Shown piece after piece: positions 26,218 through 35,764 of a stretch of DNA of 64,000 nt. Source of the stretch: Pseudomonadota bacterium (lineage in GTDB: Bacteria > Pseudomonadota > Gammaproteobacteria > Xanthomonadales > Xanthomonadaceae); contig JAEWGI010000063.1 in the NCBI GenBank assembly GCA_023388355.1, forward strand, positions 62,001-126,000. The letters run 5' to 3'. The notes below the pieces were generated by a model. The model was not told the DNA's origin, did no database searches, and worked only from the letters and a program-made list of their open reading frames with translations. Position 1 is the first letter of the stretch, and every line of letters starts with the position of its first letter. Made by a program: the position numbers and the translations under genes.

Positions 26218-28995
26218 TCAGTGCGCCTCGTCCCAGTTCACGCCGCTGCCCGAATCGACCACCAGCGGAACACCCAGTTCCGCGGCTGCCGACATCCGCG
26301 CCGGCACCTGCTCGAGCAGGGTGTCGACGAAGCCGGCATCGACTTCGAACACCAGTTCGTCGTGCACCTGCAGGATCATCATCGCCTGGCCGCCCTGGCC
26401 GGCCAGCCAGGCGTCGATGTCGACCATCGCGCGCTTGATGATGTCGGCGGCGGTGCCCTGCATCGGCGCGTTGATCGCGGCGCGCTCGGCGCCGGCGCGC
26501 TGGCCCTGGGTGCCGCGCTGGATGTACTCCAGGTACAGGCGGCGGCCGAACACGGTCTCAACAAAGCCCTGGTCGCGCGCCTGCTGGCGGGTGCGCTCCA
26601 TGTAGTCGCGCACGCCCGGGTAGCGCGAAAAATAGGTGGCGATGTAGTCCTGTGCCTCACCGCGGCCGATGCCGAGGTTGCGCGCCAGGCCGAATGCGCT
26701 CATGCCGTACATCAGGCCGAAGTTGATCGCCTTGGCGGCGCGGCGCTCGCTGGCCGTGACCTCCTCCAGCGTCCTGCCGAACACCTCGGCCGCAGTGGCG
26801 CGGTGGATGTCGGCGCCGGCGGCGAACGCCCCGAGCAGGCCGGCGTCCTGCGACAGGTGGGCCATGATCCGCAGCTCGATCTGCGAATAGTCGCAGGCGA
26901 CCAGGAGGCGCCCCTCCGGCGCCACGAAAGCCCGGCGGATGCGGCGCCCGTCTTCGGTGCGGATCGGGATGTTCTGCAGGTTCGGGTCGCTCGAGGCCAG
27001 GCGCCCGGTGGCCGCGCCCGCCTGGTGGTAGCTGGTGTGCACCCGGCCGGTGTCCGGATTGACCATCTCCGGCAGCTTCTCGGTGTAGGTGCTGCGCAGC
27101 TTGGCCAGGCCGCGGTATTCAAGGATCACCCGCGGCAGCTCGTGCTGGTCGGCGATCGCCTCCAGCGCCTCCTCGTTGGTGCTGGGCTGGCCCTTGGGCG
27201 TCTTCACCAGCGCCGGCAGGCCGAGTTCGTCGAACAGCAGCGCCTGCAGCTGCTTGGGCGAATCGAGGTTGAAAGTGCGCCCGGCCAGCGCGGTCGCGGT
27301 CTGCTGGGCGGCGAGCATGCGCCGCGACAGGTCGACGGTCTGCCGTCGCAGCTCGTCGGCGTCGAGCCTCACGCCGTTGGCCTCGATGCGCTCGAGCACC
27401 GGCACCAGCGGCATCTCGATCTCGCGATAGACGCGTTCGAGCGCAGGCTCGGCGGCCAGCCTCGCGCCAAGCACGCGGTGCAGGCGCAGGGTGATGTCGG
27501 CGTCCTCGGCGGCGTAGTTCGCCGCGTCGTCGATCGCCACCGACGAGAACGGGATCTGCTTCGCGCCCTTGCCGGCCACCGCCTCGTAGGGAACGGTCTC
27601 GTAGCCGAGCAGGCGCCTGGCCAGCGAGTCCATGTCGTGGCGCTGGCTCGAATCGAGCACGAAGCTTTCGAGCATGGTGTCGTCGGCATAGCCGCGCAGG
27701 AGCACGCCGTGGCGACGGAACACGTGCAGGTCGTACTTGCCGTGCTGGCCGAGCTTGCGCAGCGCGGGGTCTTCCAGCAGCGGCCGCAGCGCGTCAAGCG
27801 CCAGGGCGCGGTCGAGCTGGGCCGGGGCACCGGGGTAGTCGTGGCCCAGCGGCAGGTAGGCCGCGCTGCCCGGCTCGACCGAGAAGCTGATGCCGACAAG
27901 GTTGGCGCGCATCGGATCGAGCGAATCGGTTTCGGTATCGAGCGCGAAGCCGCCGGCCGCCGCCAGCCGCGCCAGCCATGCCTGCAGCTGTCCGGGGGCC
28001 AGGATCGTCTCGTACCTGCCCGGCGCGGCCAGGGCCGGATCGGGCGGCGGCTGGTCGGGCGTGGCCGGCGCGGAGATGCGGCCGCTGCCGCGCGCCCTGC
28101 CCGGCTCCTTCTCCGGCGCATCCACCGCACCGCCGCCCTCGAGCTCGCGCAGCGCCTGGTTGAAGCCGTAGCGCGCGTACAGCTCGCGCAGTTCGTCGAC
28201 GTGGCGCTCGCGCAGGCGCAGGTCGGACGGCGCGTGGTCGAGCCCGACGTCGGTCCTGATCGTCGCCAGCTGGCGGCTCAGCGGCAGCTGCGGCAGGGCC
28301 TCGCGCAGGCTCTCGCCGATCTTGCCCTTCACCGCCGCCGCATTGGCGATCACGCCGTCGAGGCTGTCGTGTTCGGCCAGCCATTTGGCCGCGGTCTTGG
28401 GCCCGCACTTGGGCACGCCGGGAATGTTGTCCACGCTGTCGCCCATCAGCGCCAGCATGTCGACGATCTGGTCCGGGCGCACGCCGAACTTCGCCACCAC
28501 CGCATCCACGCTGTCCAGGCGGCTGCCGGTCATGGTGTTGACCAGTTCCACCAGGCCCCGGCCGGGCGCGGGTTCGCGCACCAGCTGGGCGAAATCCTTG
28601 TCGCTGGTGGAAATGGTGACGTCGATCCCGTCGCCGGCGCCCTGCAGCGCCAGGGTGCCGATCACGTCGTCGGCCTCCACCCCCGGCACCCGCAGGATGG
28701 TGAAGCCCAGGGCCTCGACGATCCGGCACATCGGCTCGACCTGCGCGCGCAGATCGTCCGGCATCGGCGGCCGGTTGGCCTTGTACGCCGGATACATCTC
28801 CTCGCGGAAGGTCGGGCCGCTGGCGTCGACCACGAACGCGACGTAGTCCGGCGCCTCCTTGAGCGTGGCGCGCAGCATGTTCACCACCCCGAACAGCGCC
28901 CCGGTCGGCTCGCCGTCGGCATTGGTCAGCGGCGGCAGCGCGTGGAAGGCGCGGAACAGGTAGGAGGATCCGTCGATCAGCACGAGTCTTGGCAT
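26218..28995 (-). CDS. polA: DNA polymerase I
   Basis: A 925-residue three-domain polymerase. The 5' nuclease begins MPRLVLIDGSSYLFRAFHAL and has VVDASGPTFREEMYPAYKANR and GDSVDNIPGVPKCGPKTA. A Pro/Ala-rich linker sits at about 290-325. The proofreading 3'-5' exonuclease is intact, with FALDTETDSLDPM (about 345-357) and NYAAEDADITLRL. The polymerase has LLVACDYSQIELRIMAHLS, the O-helix RRAAKAINFGLMYGMSAFGLA and the metal site LQVHDELVFEVD near the end. Full length for the family. It is a single gene on the minus strand, divergent from the DUF2782 gene, with its own terminator about 220 bp on. Confidence 0.98.
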   Translation of the reverse strand: MPRLVLIDGSSYLFRAFHALPPLTNADGEPTGALFGVVNMLRATLKEAPDYVAFVVDASGPTFREEMYPAYKANRPPMPDDLRAQVEPMCRIVEALGFTILRVPGVEADDVIGTLALQGAGDGIDVTISTSDKDFAQLVREPAPGRGLVELVNTMTGSRLDSVDAVVAKFGVRPDQIVDMLALMGDSVDNIPGVPKCGPKTAAKWLAEHDSLDGVIANAAAVKGKIGESLREALPQLPLSRQLATIRTDVGLDHAPSDLRLRERHVDELRELYARYGFNQALRELEGGGAVDAPEKEPGRARGSGRISAPATPDQPPPDPALAAPGRYETILAPGQLQAWLARLAAAGGFALDTETDSLDPMRANLVGISFSVEPGSAAYLPLGHDYPGAPAQLDRALALDALRPLLEDPALRKLGQHGKYDLHVFRRHGVLLRGYADDTMLESFVLDSSQRHDMDSLARRLLGYETVPYEAVAGKGAKQIPFSSVAIDDAANYAAEDADITLRLHRVLGARLAAEPALERVYREIEMPLVPVLERIEANGVRLDADELRRQTVDLSRRMLAAQQTATALAGRTFNLDSPKQLQALLFDELGLPALVKTPKGQPSTNEEALEAIADQHELPRVILEYRGLAKLRSTYTEKLPEMVNPDTGRVHTSYHQAGAATGRLASSDPNLQNIPIRTEDGRRIRRAFVAPEGRLLVACDYSQIELRIMAHLSQDAGLLGAFAAGADIHRATAAEVFGRTLEEVTASERRAAKAINFGLMYGMSAFGLARNLGIGRGEAQDYIATYFSRYPGVRDYMERTRQQARDQGFVETVFGRRLYLEYIQRGTQGQRAGAERAAINAPMQGTAADIIKRAMVDIDAWLAGQGGQAMMILQVHDELVFEVDAGFVDTLLEQVPARMSAAAELGVPLVVDSGSGVNWDEAH

Positions 28996-29177
28996 GAACG
29001 CGATTCTACGCGCGCCGCGCCAGACGCCTCACGGCGACGAGCGCATGATGAAGGCGTCGCGCCCCCGGCAAACCACCACGCGCCCGCTTTCCCCCCAACC
29101 CCCAACCCTGAACCACCAACTGCCAACTGCCGGCCCCCGCCCCATAATGCCCCCAGCCCCCCCAAGGAGCCCCAACC

Positions 29178-29468
29178 ATGCCCACCCGCCCCCTCGCCCT
29201 CTCCGCCGCACTGCTGTTCGCGCTGGCCGCCTGCGCCACCACCGGCCCGGAAGCGGTCGAGATCCCGCCGGGCGCGGAGCAGAACGTGCGCACCGAAGCC
29301 AACGGCGACGTGATCACCGAATACCGGGTCGGCGGCCAGCTGCGCGTGGTCGAGGTCCGGCCGGCGCGCGGCCCGACCTACTTCCTCTACGTGCGCAACG
29401 GCCAGGTGATGTCCACGCGCCAGGGCGACAATCCGCCGCAGACCTATTTCAGGCTGTTCAGCTGGTGA
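29178..29468 (+). CDS. DUF2782 lipoprotein
   Basis: A 96-residue small lipoprotein. The signal with lipobox LAAC (about 15-18) is followed by EIPPGAEQNVRTEANGDVITEYRVGGQLRVVEVRPARGPTYFL in pieces that match the DUF2782 domain, ending PPQTYFRLFSW. DUF2782 genes are commonly found next to polA in Xanthomonadaceae. AAGGAG precedes the ATG. Function is unknown; the cell location would be the outer-membrane inner face or periplasm. Confidence 0.88.
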   Translation: MPTRPLALSAALLFALAACATTGPEAVEIPPGAEQNVRTEANGDVITEYRVGGQLRVVEVRPARGPTYFLYVRNGQVMSTRQGDNPPQTYFRLFSW

Positions 29469-29499
29469 GCCGGACGCCACGCGCATCAGGCATGCGCGG

Positions 29500-30534
29500 G
29501 TGACCCCTGCTCCGCTCAACGTGGCCCTGCTGGGCTACGGGCTCGCCGGTCGCGTCTTCCACGCCCCGCTGATCGTGCACACGCCGGGGCTACGGCTGCA
29601 CTCGATCGTCTCCAGCGATGCGGCGAAGGTCGCGGCCGACTTCCCCGACGTCGCCGTCGTCGCCGATCCGGCGCGCGCCCTGGCCGACCCCACCGTCGAC
29701 CTGGTGGTCGTGGCCACGCCCAACCTTACCCACGCGCCGCTGGCGATCGCGGCGCTGCGGGCCGGGCGCCACGTGCTGGTGGACAAGCCGCTGGCCACCG
29801 GCCTTGCCGAGGCGGAGCGGATGGTGGTCGCCGCGCGCGGGTCCGGACGCATCCTCAGCGTGTTCCAGAACCGGCGCCAGGATGCGGATTTCCTGACCCT
29901 GCGCGGCCTGGTCGAGGATGGCCGGCTGGGCGAGGTGGTGGAGCTGCATTCGCATTTCGACCGCTTCAGGCCCGCGGTGGCCGACCGCTGGCGCGAGCGC
30001 GCCGGGCCGGGCGCAGGGCTGTGGTTCGACCTCGGGCCGCACCTGGTCGACCAGGTCCTGCAGCTGTTCGGCATGCCGCTGGCGGTGCAGGCCGACATCG
30101 CCACGCAGCGGCCGGGGGCGGTGGTCGACGACTTCTTCCACGTCGTGCTGCGCTATCCGCGCCTGCGCGCGGTGCTGCACGCGGGCACGCTGGTGGCGGC
30201 CAACGGCCTGCGCTTCGCGGCGCACGGCACCGGCGGCAGCTATATCAAGCACGGGCTCGATCCGCAGGAGGCGGCGCTGCGCGCAGGCATCGCGCCCGGC
30301 GCACCGGGCTGGGGCCGGGACCCGCAGCCCGGCACCCTCACCGTGGCCGGTGCGGAGCCGCAGCCGCTGGCCGGCGCCGACGGCGACTACCGGGCCTGCT
30401 ATGCGGCGATGCGCGACGCGATCCTCGGACTGGGGCCGGCCCCCGTGAGCCTGGAGCAGGCGCTGGCGGTGATGCGCGTGCTGGACGCGGGCGGCGAAAG
30501 CGCTGCCGGCAACCGCACCGTGGCGCTGGACTGA
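29500..30534 (+). CDS. Gfo/Idh/MocA family oxidoreductase (YdgJ-like)
   Basis: A 344-residue NAD(P)-dependent oxidoreductase. The Rossmann part begins VALLGYGLAGRVFHAPLI (about 7-24), with VVVATPNLTHAPLAIAALRAGRHVLVDKPLA in two pieces at about 68-98. FQNRRQDADF is the YdgJ-type substrate-loop motif. The catalytic-domain residues include WFDLGPHLVDQVLQLFG (about 175-191). The start is a GTG at 29500; no ATG lies closer in frame. Length matches the YdgJ subgroup. The substrate is not known. It is convergent with the stress-protein gene. Confidence 0.9.
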   Translation: MTPAPLNVALLGYGLAGRVFHAPLIVHTPGLRLHSIVSSDAAKVAADFPDVAVVADPARALADPTVDLVVVATPNLTHAPLAIAALRAGRHVLVDKPLATGLAEAERMVVAARGSGRILSVFQNRRQDADFLTLRGLVEDGRLGEVVELHSHFDRFRPAVADRWRERAGPGAGLWFDLGPHLVDQVLQLFGMPLAVQADIATQRPGAVVDDFFHVVLRYPRLRAVLHAGTLVAANGLRFAAHGTGGSYIKHGLDPQEAALRAGIAPGAPGWGRDPQPGTLTVAGAEPQPLAGADGDYRACYAAMRDAILGLGPAPVSLEQALAVMRVLDAGGESAAGNRTVALD

Positions 30535-30541
30535 GCCCGGC

Positions 30542-30991
30542 TCAGCGCACGACCAGCACCGGCAGGTGGCCGCGGCTGACCACGGACTGGGTCTGGCTGC
30601 CCAGCAGCAGCTTGCGCAGCCCGCGGTGGCCGTGCGAGGCCATCACGATCAGGTCGGCGCCGACATTGGTCGCGGTCTCCAGGATCGCCTCGTCCGCGAG
30701 CCGCTCCGGCACGTAGACCGTGTCCAGGGCGACGCCGGCGCGCCCGGCGCGCTCGCGTGCCGCGGCAAGGATCTGCTGGGCCTCGGCCTCCCTGCGCCGG
30801 CGCTGTTCCTCGCGCAGTTCGGCGCCCAGGGCCATTCCCGACGGCTCGGTCGCCATCATCGCCTGCCAGGGATCGGACGCCGTCACCAGGGTTGCCCGCG
30901 CGCCGAGGGCCGCGGCCAGCGCCAGCCCCGCGTCCAGGCCCTTGTCTGCCAGCGCCGAACCATCACTTGCGATCAGGATATGCGTGTACAT
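30542..30991 (-). CDS. Universal stress protein (UspA family)
   Basis: A 149-residue single-domain Usp. It starts MYTHILIASDGSALADKGLD and carries the ATP-binding G-x2-G-x9-G-S/T type motif in SHGHRGLRKLLLGSQTQSV (about 122-140). It ends with PVLVVR. I chose the ATG at 30991 (GGAGGC before it) over the upstream 31048 frame, which adds an unrelated 19 residues. It is monocistronic between convergent and same-strand neighbours. It probably binds ATP and responds to stress, as for the family. Confidence 0.93.
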   Translation of the reverse strand: MYTHILIASDGSALADKGLDAGLALAAALGARATLVTASDPWQAMMATEPSGMALGAELREEQRRRREAEAQQILAAARERAGRAGVALDTVYVPERLADEAILETATNVGADLIVMASHGHRGLRKLLLGSQTQSVVSRGHLPVLVVR

Positions 30992-31078
30992 CGAAGCCTC
31001 CAGGTGGTGGGACCCGCCCATGGAACCACGCCGCGCCCGCGCCTGCACTGATCCGGCGCAAGCGCCGCGAACCAGGCC

Positions 31079-31984
31079 TCAGCCCGTCTTCACGCCGTGG
31101 CCGCCGAAAGCGTCGCGCATCGCCGCCAGCATGCGGTCGGCATAGGCGTTGCCCTCGCGCGAGCGCAGCCGCTCGATCAGCGACTGGGTGATCACCGGTG
31201 CGGCGACGTCGAGTTCAATCGCCTCGGCCACCGTCCAGCGCCCTTCGCCCGAATCGGGCACGTAGGGCGCGATGCCGTCGAGCCCGGGATTGGCGGCCAG
31301 CGCCTGTGCGGTGAGATCGAGCAGCCACGAACGCACCACGCTGCCGTGGCGCCACAGCTCGGCCAGGCCGGCGATGTCGGGCACCAGGTCGGCGCGGCGC
31401 TCGAGGATGGCGAAGCCCTCGGCATAGGCCTGCATCATTCCGTACTCGATGCCGTTGTGGATCATCTTGGCGTAGTGGCCGGCGCCGGACGGACCCACGT
31501 GCGCCCAGCCGCGATCGGCTGCCGGCGCCAGCGCGCGCAGCAGCGGCGCCAGCCGCGCCACCGCGCCGGCGTCGCCGCCGGCCATCAGGCAATAGCCTTC
31601 CTCCAGCCCCCAGACGCCACCGCTGGTACCGACGTCGACGTAGGCGATGCCGGCCTGCGAGAGCGCCTGCGCACGCCGCTGGCTGTCGCGATAGAACGAG
31701 TTGCCGCCGTCGATCACCGCGTCGCCCGGGGCCAGCAGCGGCTGCAGCTCGGCAATCGTGTCGTCCACCGGCGCGCCGGCCGGAACCATGATCCAGACCG
31801 CGCGCGGCGCGTCGAGCGCGGCCACCAGCGCCGGCAGCGAATCCACCGCGTCGGGCCCGGCAGTCGCCAGCCGCGCGCGCGCCTCGGGCGAGCGGTCGAA
31901 GCCCACCACCGCGTGTCCACCGCGCTGCAGGCGCTGCGCCATGTTGGCGCCCATGCGCCCCAGTCCCACCATGCCCAGCTGCAT
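31079..31984 (-). CDS. gnd: 6-phosphogluconate dehydrogenase, decarboxylating (short form)
   Basis: A 301-residue enzyme of the short GndA/YqeC-like group, oxidising 6-phosphogluconate to ribulose 5-phosphate. The cofactor loop GLGRMGANMAQRLQRGGH is at about 6-23, IDGGNSFYRDSQRR at about 94-107, DVGTSGGVWGLEEGYCLM at about 121-138, and the catalytic KMIHNGIEYGMMQAYAEG at about 176-193. It lacks the extra C-terminal helix of long Gnd. The start at 31984 puts the Rossmann motif at the N-terminus as usual. Some members use NAD; the cofactor was not determined. Confidence 0.92.
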   Translation of the reverse strand: MQLGMVGLGRMGANMAQRLQRGGHAVVGFDRSPEARARLATAGPDAVDSLPALVAALDAPRAVWIMVPAGAPVDDTIAELQPLLAPGDAVIDGGNSFYRDSQRRAQALSQAGIAYVDVGTSGGVWGLEEGYCLMAGGDAGAVARLAPLLRALAPAADRGWAHVGPSGAGHYAKMIHNGIEYGMMQAYAEGFAILERRADLVPDIAGLAELWRHGSVVRSWLLDLTAQALAANPGLDGIAPYVPDSGEGRWTVAEAIELDVAAPVITQSLIERLRSREGNAYADRMLAAMRDAFGGHGVKTG

Positions 31985-32170
31985 GCCGCCTCCACTTGCG
32001 TATGCGGAAACCCTTCCGCTGCCGTCATGATGCCGCAACGGGCGTCCTGATCGCGTTGCTGCTGCATTCCAGGATGGCGCATGGCGCTTTCAGGCTACTG
32101 CAGCCGGCGGCCGCGTTCGCGGCGGCTGAGGCGACCGCCGCGGCTTCGGCCGGGATCGCCGATCAAACGC

Positions 32171-34366
32171 CTACGCCGGCGTCAGGTTCGCGTAGGCAAG
32201 CACCAGCCACTTGCTGCCGGCCTCGTCGAAGTTCACCTGCACCCGCGCATGTGCGCCGGCACCCTCGAGGTCGGTGACCACGCCGCTGCCGAACTTCGCG
32301 TGCACCACGTTCTGGCCCAGGCTGAGCCCCGGCGACTGGTCGAGAGAAGCGTGCCCCCAGTCGCGGCGCGGCCGCGGCGCGAACGCCGGGCGCGAAACCT
32401 GCACCCGCGGGCGCACTTCGTTGAGCAGGGTCGACGGAATCTCGCGCAGGAAGCGCGAGGGCACGCCGTACATGTCCTGGCCGTGCAGGCGCCGCGACTC
32501 GGCGTAGCTGAGCACCAGCTTCTGGCGCGCGCGGGTGATGCCGACGTAGGCCAGCCGCCGCTCCTCCTCCAGCCGCCCGCTTTCCTCGATCGAGCGCGCG
32601 TTCGGGAACAGGCCTTCCTCCATCCCGGCCAGGAACACCAGCGGGAATTCCAGGCCCTTGGCGCTGTGCAGGGTCATCAGCTGCACGCCGTCCTCGTCGG
32701 CCTGGGCCTGGCCTTCGCCGGCCTCGAGCGCGGCATAGGCCAGGAAGGCCACCAGTTCGCTCAGCTGCGCGGCATCGTCCTCGTCTCCCTTGACGAAGCG
32801 CGAGGCCACCGAGACCAGCTCGTCGAGGTTGTCCACGCGCGAATCGGCCGCGCCCCTGGATTCGTTGGTGTAGTGCACGCGCAGGCCCGAGCGCAGCAGC
32901 ACGTGGTCGATCTTGTCCTTGAGCGGCAGTTCGGCGACCTCGGCTTCGAGCGTGTCGATGAGCGCGTGGAAGCCGGCCAGCGCATTGCGCGCCCGCGCCT
33001 GCAGCGCGCCGCCCTGCTGCACCCGCAGCGAAGCCTCCCACAGCGACACCCCGGCGCCGCGCGCCTGCCTGCGCACCTCGTCCAGGGTGCGCCCGCCGAT
33101 GCCGCGCGCCGGCGTGTTGACCGCGCGCTCGAAGGCCGCATCGTCGGCGCGGTTGGCCACCAGCCGCAGGTAGGCAAGGGTGTCCTTGACCTCGGCGCGC
33201 TCGAAGAAGCGCACGCCGCCATACACCCGGTAGGGCACCTGCTCGACCAGCAGCGTTTCCTCGAACGCGCGCGACTGGGCGTTGCTGCGGTACAGGATCG
33301 CGCAGTCGCCGTGGCTGCCGCCATCGCGCACCCACTGCGCGATGCGCTCGATGACGAAGCGCGCCTCGTCGATCTCGTTGTAGGCCGCGTACAGGTCGAT
33401 CGGCTCGCCTTCGCCGCTGTCGGTCCACAGCTGCTTGCCGAGGCGCTCGGGGTTGTGCGCGATCACCGCGTTGGCCGCGCCCAGGATGTTCGCGCTGGAG
33501 CGGTAGTTCTGCTCCAGGCGGATGGTCTGCGCGCCGGGGAAGTCGCGCAGGAAGCGCTGCATGTTCTCGACCCTGGCGCCGCGCCAGCCGTAGATCGACT
33601 GGTCGTCGTCGCCGACCACGAACACCTGGCCGCGGCCTTCATCGGCACCGTTGCCGGCCAGCAGCCGCACGAAGCCGTACTGGACCGCGTTGGTGTCCTG
33701 GAACTCGTCCACCAGCAGCTGGCCGAAGCGCTGCCGGTAGTGCGCCAGCAGCGCCGGCGTGTCGCGCAGCAGCTCGTGCGCGCGCAGCAGGATCTCGGCG
33801 AAGTCCACCAGCCCGGCACGATCGCAGCGCTCCTGGTAGAGCTGGTAGCAGCGCAGCATCACGTTCGACCACTCGTCGCCGCCGGACTGGATGTGCTGCG
33901 GCCTGCGTCCCTCGTCCTTCTGCGCGTTGATCCACCACGCGATCTGCCGCGGCGGGAAGCGCGCCTCGTCGAATTCCAGCTGCTGGACCACGCGCTTGAC
34001 CAGGCGCAGCTGGTCGTCCGAATCCAGGATCTGGAAGCCCTCGGGCAATGTCGCGTCCTGCCAGTGCAGGCGCAGCAAACGGTGGGCCAGGCCGTGGAAG
34101 GTGCCGATCCACATCCCGCGCGCACCGTGGCGCAGCTGCGCGTCGACGCGCTGGCGCATCTCGGCCGCGGCCTTGTTGGTGAAGGTGACGGCGAAGATGC
34201 CGTGCACGGGCACGCCCGCCACTTCATGCAGCCAGGCGATGCGGTGGGTCAGTACGCGGGTCTTGCCGCTGCCGGCGCCGGCCAGGACCAGGTAATGGCC
34301 GGGCGGCGCGGACACGGCCTCGCGCTGGGCCGGGTTCAGCCCGTCGAGCAGGTGGGAAACATCCAT
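32171..34366 (-). CDS. uvrD: DNA helicase II
   Basis: A 731-residue superfamily 1A helicase for mismatch and nucleotide-excision repair. Walker A AGAGSGKTRVLTHR is at about 29-42, motif Ia FTNKAAAEMRQR, motif II LLVDEFQDTN (about 216-225), motif III VVGDDDQSIYGWRGA, motif IV RLEQNYRSS, motif V TLHSAKGLEFPLVF and motif VI EERRLAYVGITRARQKL. A Tudor-like C-terminal domain is present (LGQNVVHAKFGSGVV). The length and this tail fit UvrD rather than Rep. It has its own start at 34366, downstream of the antiporter gene on the same strand. Confidence 0.96.
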   Translation of the reverse strand: MDVSHLLDGLNPAQREAVSAPPGHYLVLAGAGSGKTRVLTHRIAWLHEVAGVPVHGIFAVTFTNKAAAEMRQRVDAQLRHGARGMWIGTFHGLAHRLLRLHWQDATLPEGFQILDSDDQLRLVKRVVQQLEFDEARFPPRQIAWWINAQKDEGRRPQHIQSGGDEWSNVMLRCYQLYQERCDRAGLVDFAEILLRAHELLRDTPALLAHYRQRFGQLLVDEFQDTNAVQYGFVRLLAGNGADEGRGQVFVVGDDDQSIYGWRGARVENMQRFLRDFPGAQTIRLEQNYRSSANILGAANAVIAHNPERLGKQLWTDSGEGEPIDLYAAYNEIDEARFVIERIAQWVRDGGSHGDCAILYRSNAQSRAFEETLLVEQVPYRVYGGVRFFERAEVKDTLAYLRLVANRADDAAFERAVNTPARGIGGRTLDEVRRQARGAGVSLWEASLRVQQGGALQARARNALAGFHALIDTLEAEVAELPLKDKIDHVLLRSGLRVHYTNESRGAADSRVDNLDELVSVASRFVKGDEDDAAQLSELVAFLAYAALEAGEGQAQADEDGVQLMTLHSAKGLEFPLVFLAGMEEGLFPNARSIEESGRLEEERRLAYVGITRARQKLVLSYAESRRLHGQDMYGVPSRFLREIPSTLLNEVRPRVQVSRPAFAPRPRRDWGHASLDQSPGLSLGQNVVHAKFGSGVVTDLEGAGAHARVQVNFDEAGSKWLVLAYANLTPA

Positions 34367-34434
34367 TCGCCCATTCTAGGCGACCGCTGTCGCAGCCCGG
34401 GACGCTTGCCGCAAAGCGCGCAGCAAGCGCTCGC

Positions 34435-35691
34435 TCACGGAGTGCGCTCGACCGCAGCCGCCGTGGCCTGCTCCGGCGCCCTGTGGTAGATCAGCGCCAG
34501 CAGCGGCGAGGCCATCACCGTGGTCACCAGGGTGACCGCGAACAGCATCGTGAACAGCTGCGGGCCGATCAGGCCGGCGTCGTAGCCGATCCTGATCACG
34601 ATCAGCTCCATCAGGCCGCGCGCGTTCATCAGCGATCCCACCGCCAGGCTGTCGCGCCAGCCGTGGCCGTTCAGGCGTGCACCCGCGGCGCAGCCGACCA
34701 GCTTGCCGGCGATGGCCACCAGCAGGACCAGGCCGAACGCGCCCAGGCCCGCGCTGCCGAACGCGTCGGGCGTGGCGTGCTGGCCGGCCATGACGAACAT
34801 CACCGGCATCAGCAGGCCGATCGCGAGCGGTTCGATCCGGTGCGCGAACCAGCGCAGCAGGCGATCGTCGCGCGGCAGGCTCACGCCGAACAGGAACGCG
34901 CCGAAGATCGCGTGCAGTCCGATCCATTCGGCGATCGCGGCGCAGCCCAGCAGCCCCAGCAGCACCGGCACCAGCGCGGATGCGCGAGGCTCGCCGTCGA
35001 GCGCGACCGGGCGCAGCAGGCGCGCATACAGCGGCCTGAGCAGGCCGAACACCACCGCCACCAGGGCCACCGCCCCGAGGACGGTGAACCCGACCCCGGA
35101 CGCCGGCCCGCTCCCGGACAGGGCCACCACGCCCGCCAGGAAGATCCACACCACGGCGTCGTTGACCAGTCCGGCGCCCAGCGCCAGGCGGCCGGGCGTG
35201 GTCCGGGTCATGGCGCGGTCCCTGAGGATCCGCGCCAGCACCGGAAACGCGGTGACCGAGATCGCCGCGGCGATGAACATCGCGAACGGCCAGTAGCCGA
35301 TGCCTTCGGGCGCGAAGCTGCGATACAGCGTCGGCGCGATCGCCAGCCCCAGCGCGAACGGAAGCGCGATGCCGAAGCCGCCGATGCCGACCGCGGCGCG
35401 CACCTGGCTGCGGCTGCCTTCGGGCGCACGCAATTCGACGCCGATGATGAACATGAACAGGGTCACGCCCAGCGTGCCCAGGCCCGAGAGCACCGGCAGC
35501 GACGCGGCGGGGAACATCGCCGCATGCGCCTCCGGCAGCCAGGCGCCGAACACCAGCGGCCCCAGCAGCAGCCCCGCCGCCATCTCGCCGATGACCGGCG
35601 GCTGGCCCAAGTGGCGCAGCACCGCGCCGCAGGCCTTGGCCGAGGCCAATACCAGCACCAGCTGCAGCAACAGCAGCAGCATCGCGTTCAT
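34435..35691 (-). CDS. CPA2-type cation/proton antiporter
   Basis: A 418-residue integral membrane protein with about 12 hydrophobic segments and the Na/H exchanger fold: LGQPPVIGEMAAGLLLGP (about 28-45), VTAFPVLARILRD, GLVNDAVVWIFL with the N-D pair of the ion site, and LMNARGLMELIV. No TrkA-N/RCK domain follows, so it is a core transporter only. The ATG at 35691 gives a membrane-inserting N-terminus; the frame upstream overlaps the DUF6445 gene. It follows DUF6445 by 73 bp on the same strand and could be read from that operon, though a functional link is not evident. Confidence 0.9.
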   Translation of the reverse strand: MNAMLLLLLQLVLVLASAKACGAVLRHLGQPPVIGEMAAGLLLGPLVFGAWLPEAHAAMFPAASLPVLSGLGTLGVTLFMFIIGVELRAPEGSRSQVRAAVGIGGFGIALPFALGLAIAPTLYRSFAPEGIGYWPFAMFIAAAISVTAFPVLARILRDRAMTRTTPGRLALGAGLVNDAVVWIFLAGVVALSGSGPASGVGFTVLGAVALVAVVFGLLRPLYARLLRPVALDGEPRASALVPVLLGLLGCAAIAEWIGLHAIFGAFLFGVSLPRDDRLLRWFAHRIEPLAIGLLMPVMFVMAGQHATPDAFGSAGLGAFGLVLLVAIAGKLVGCAAGARLNGHGWRDSLAVGSLMNARGLMELIVIRIGYDAGLIGPQLFTMLFAVTLVTTVMASPLLALIYHRAPEQATAAAVERTP

Positions 35692-35764
35692 GCCGGTACC
35701 GACGAGCGGCCCGGACCAGTCCGGGACAACGGGCACGACATCGCTCCGGCCCCTGGCCGCGACC

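Noticed and set aside
26206..29313. 1035-codon plus-strand open frame opposite polA
   Set aside because: Shadow of polA, low-complexity composition.
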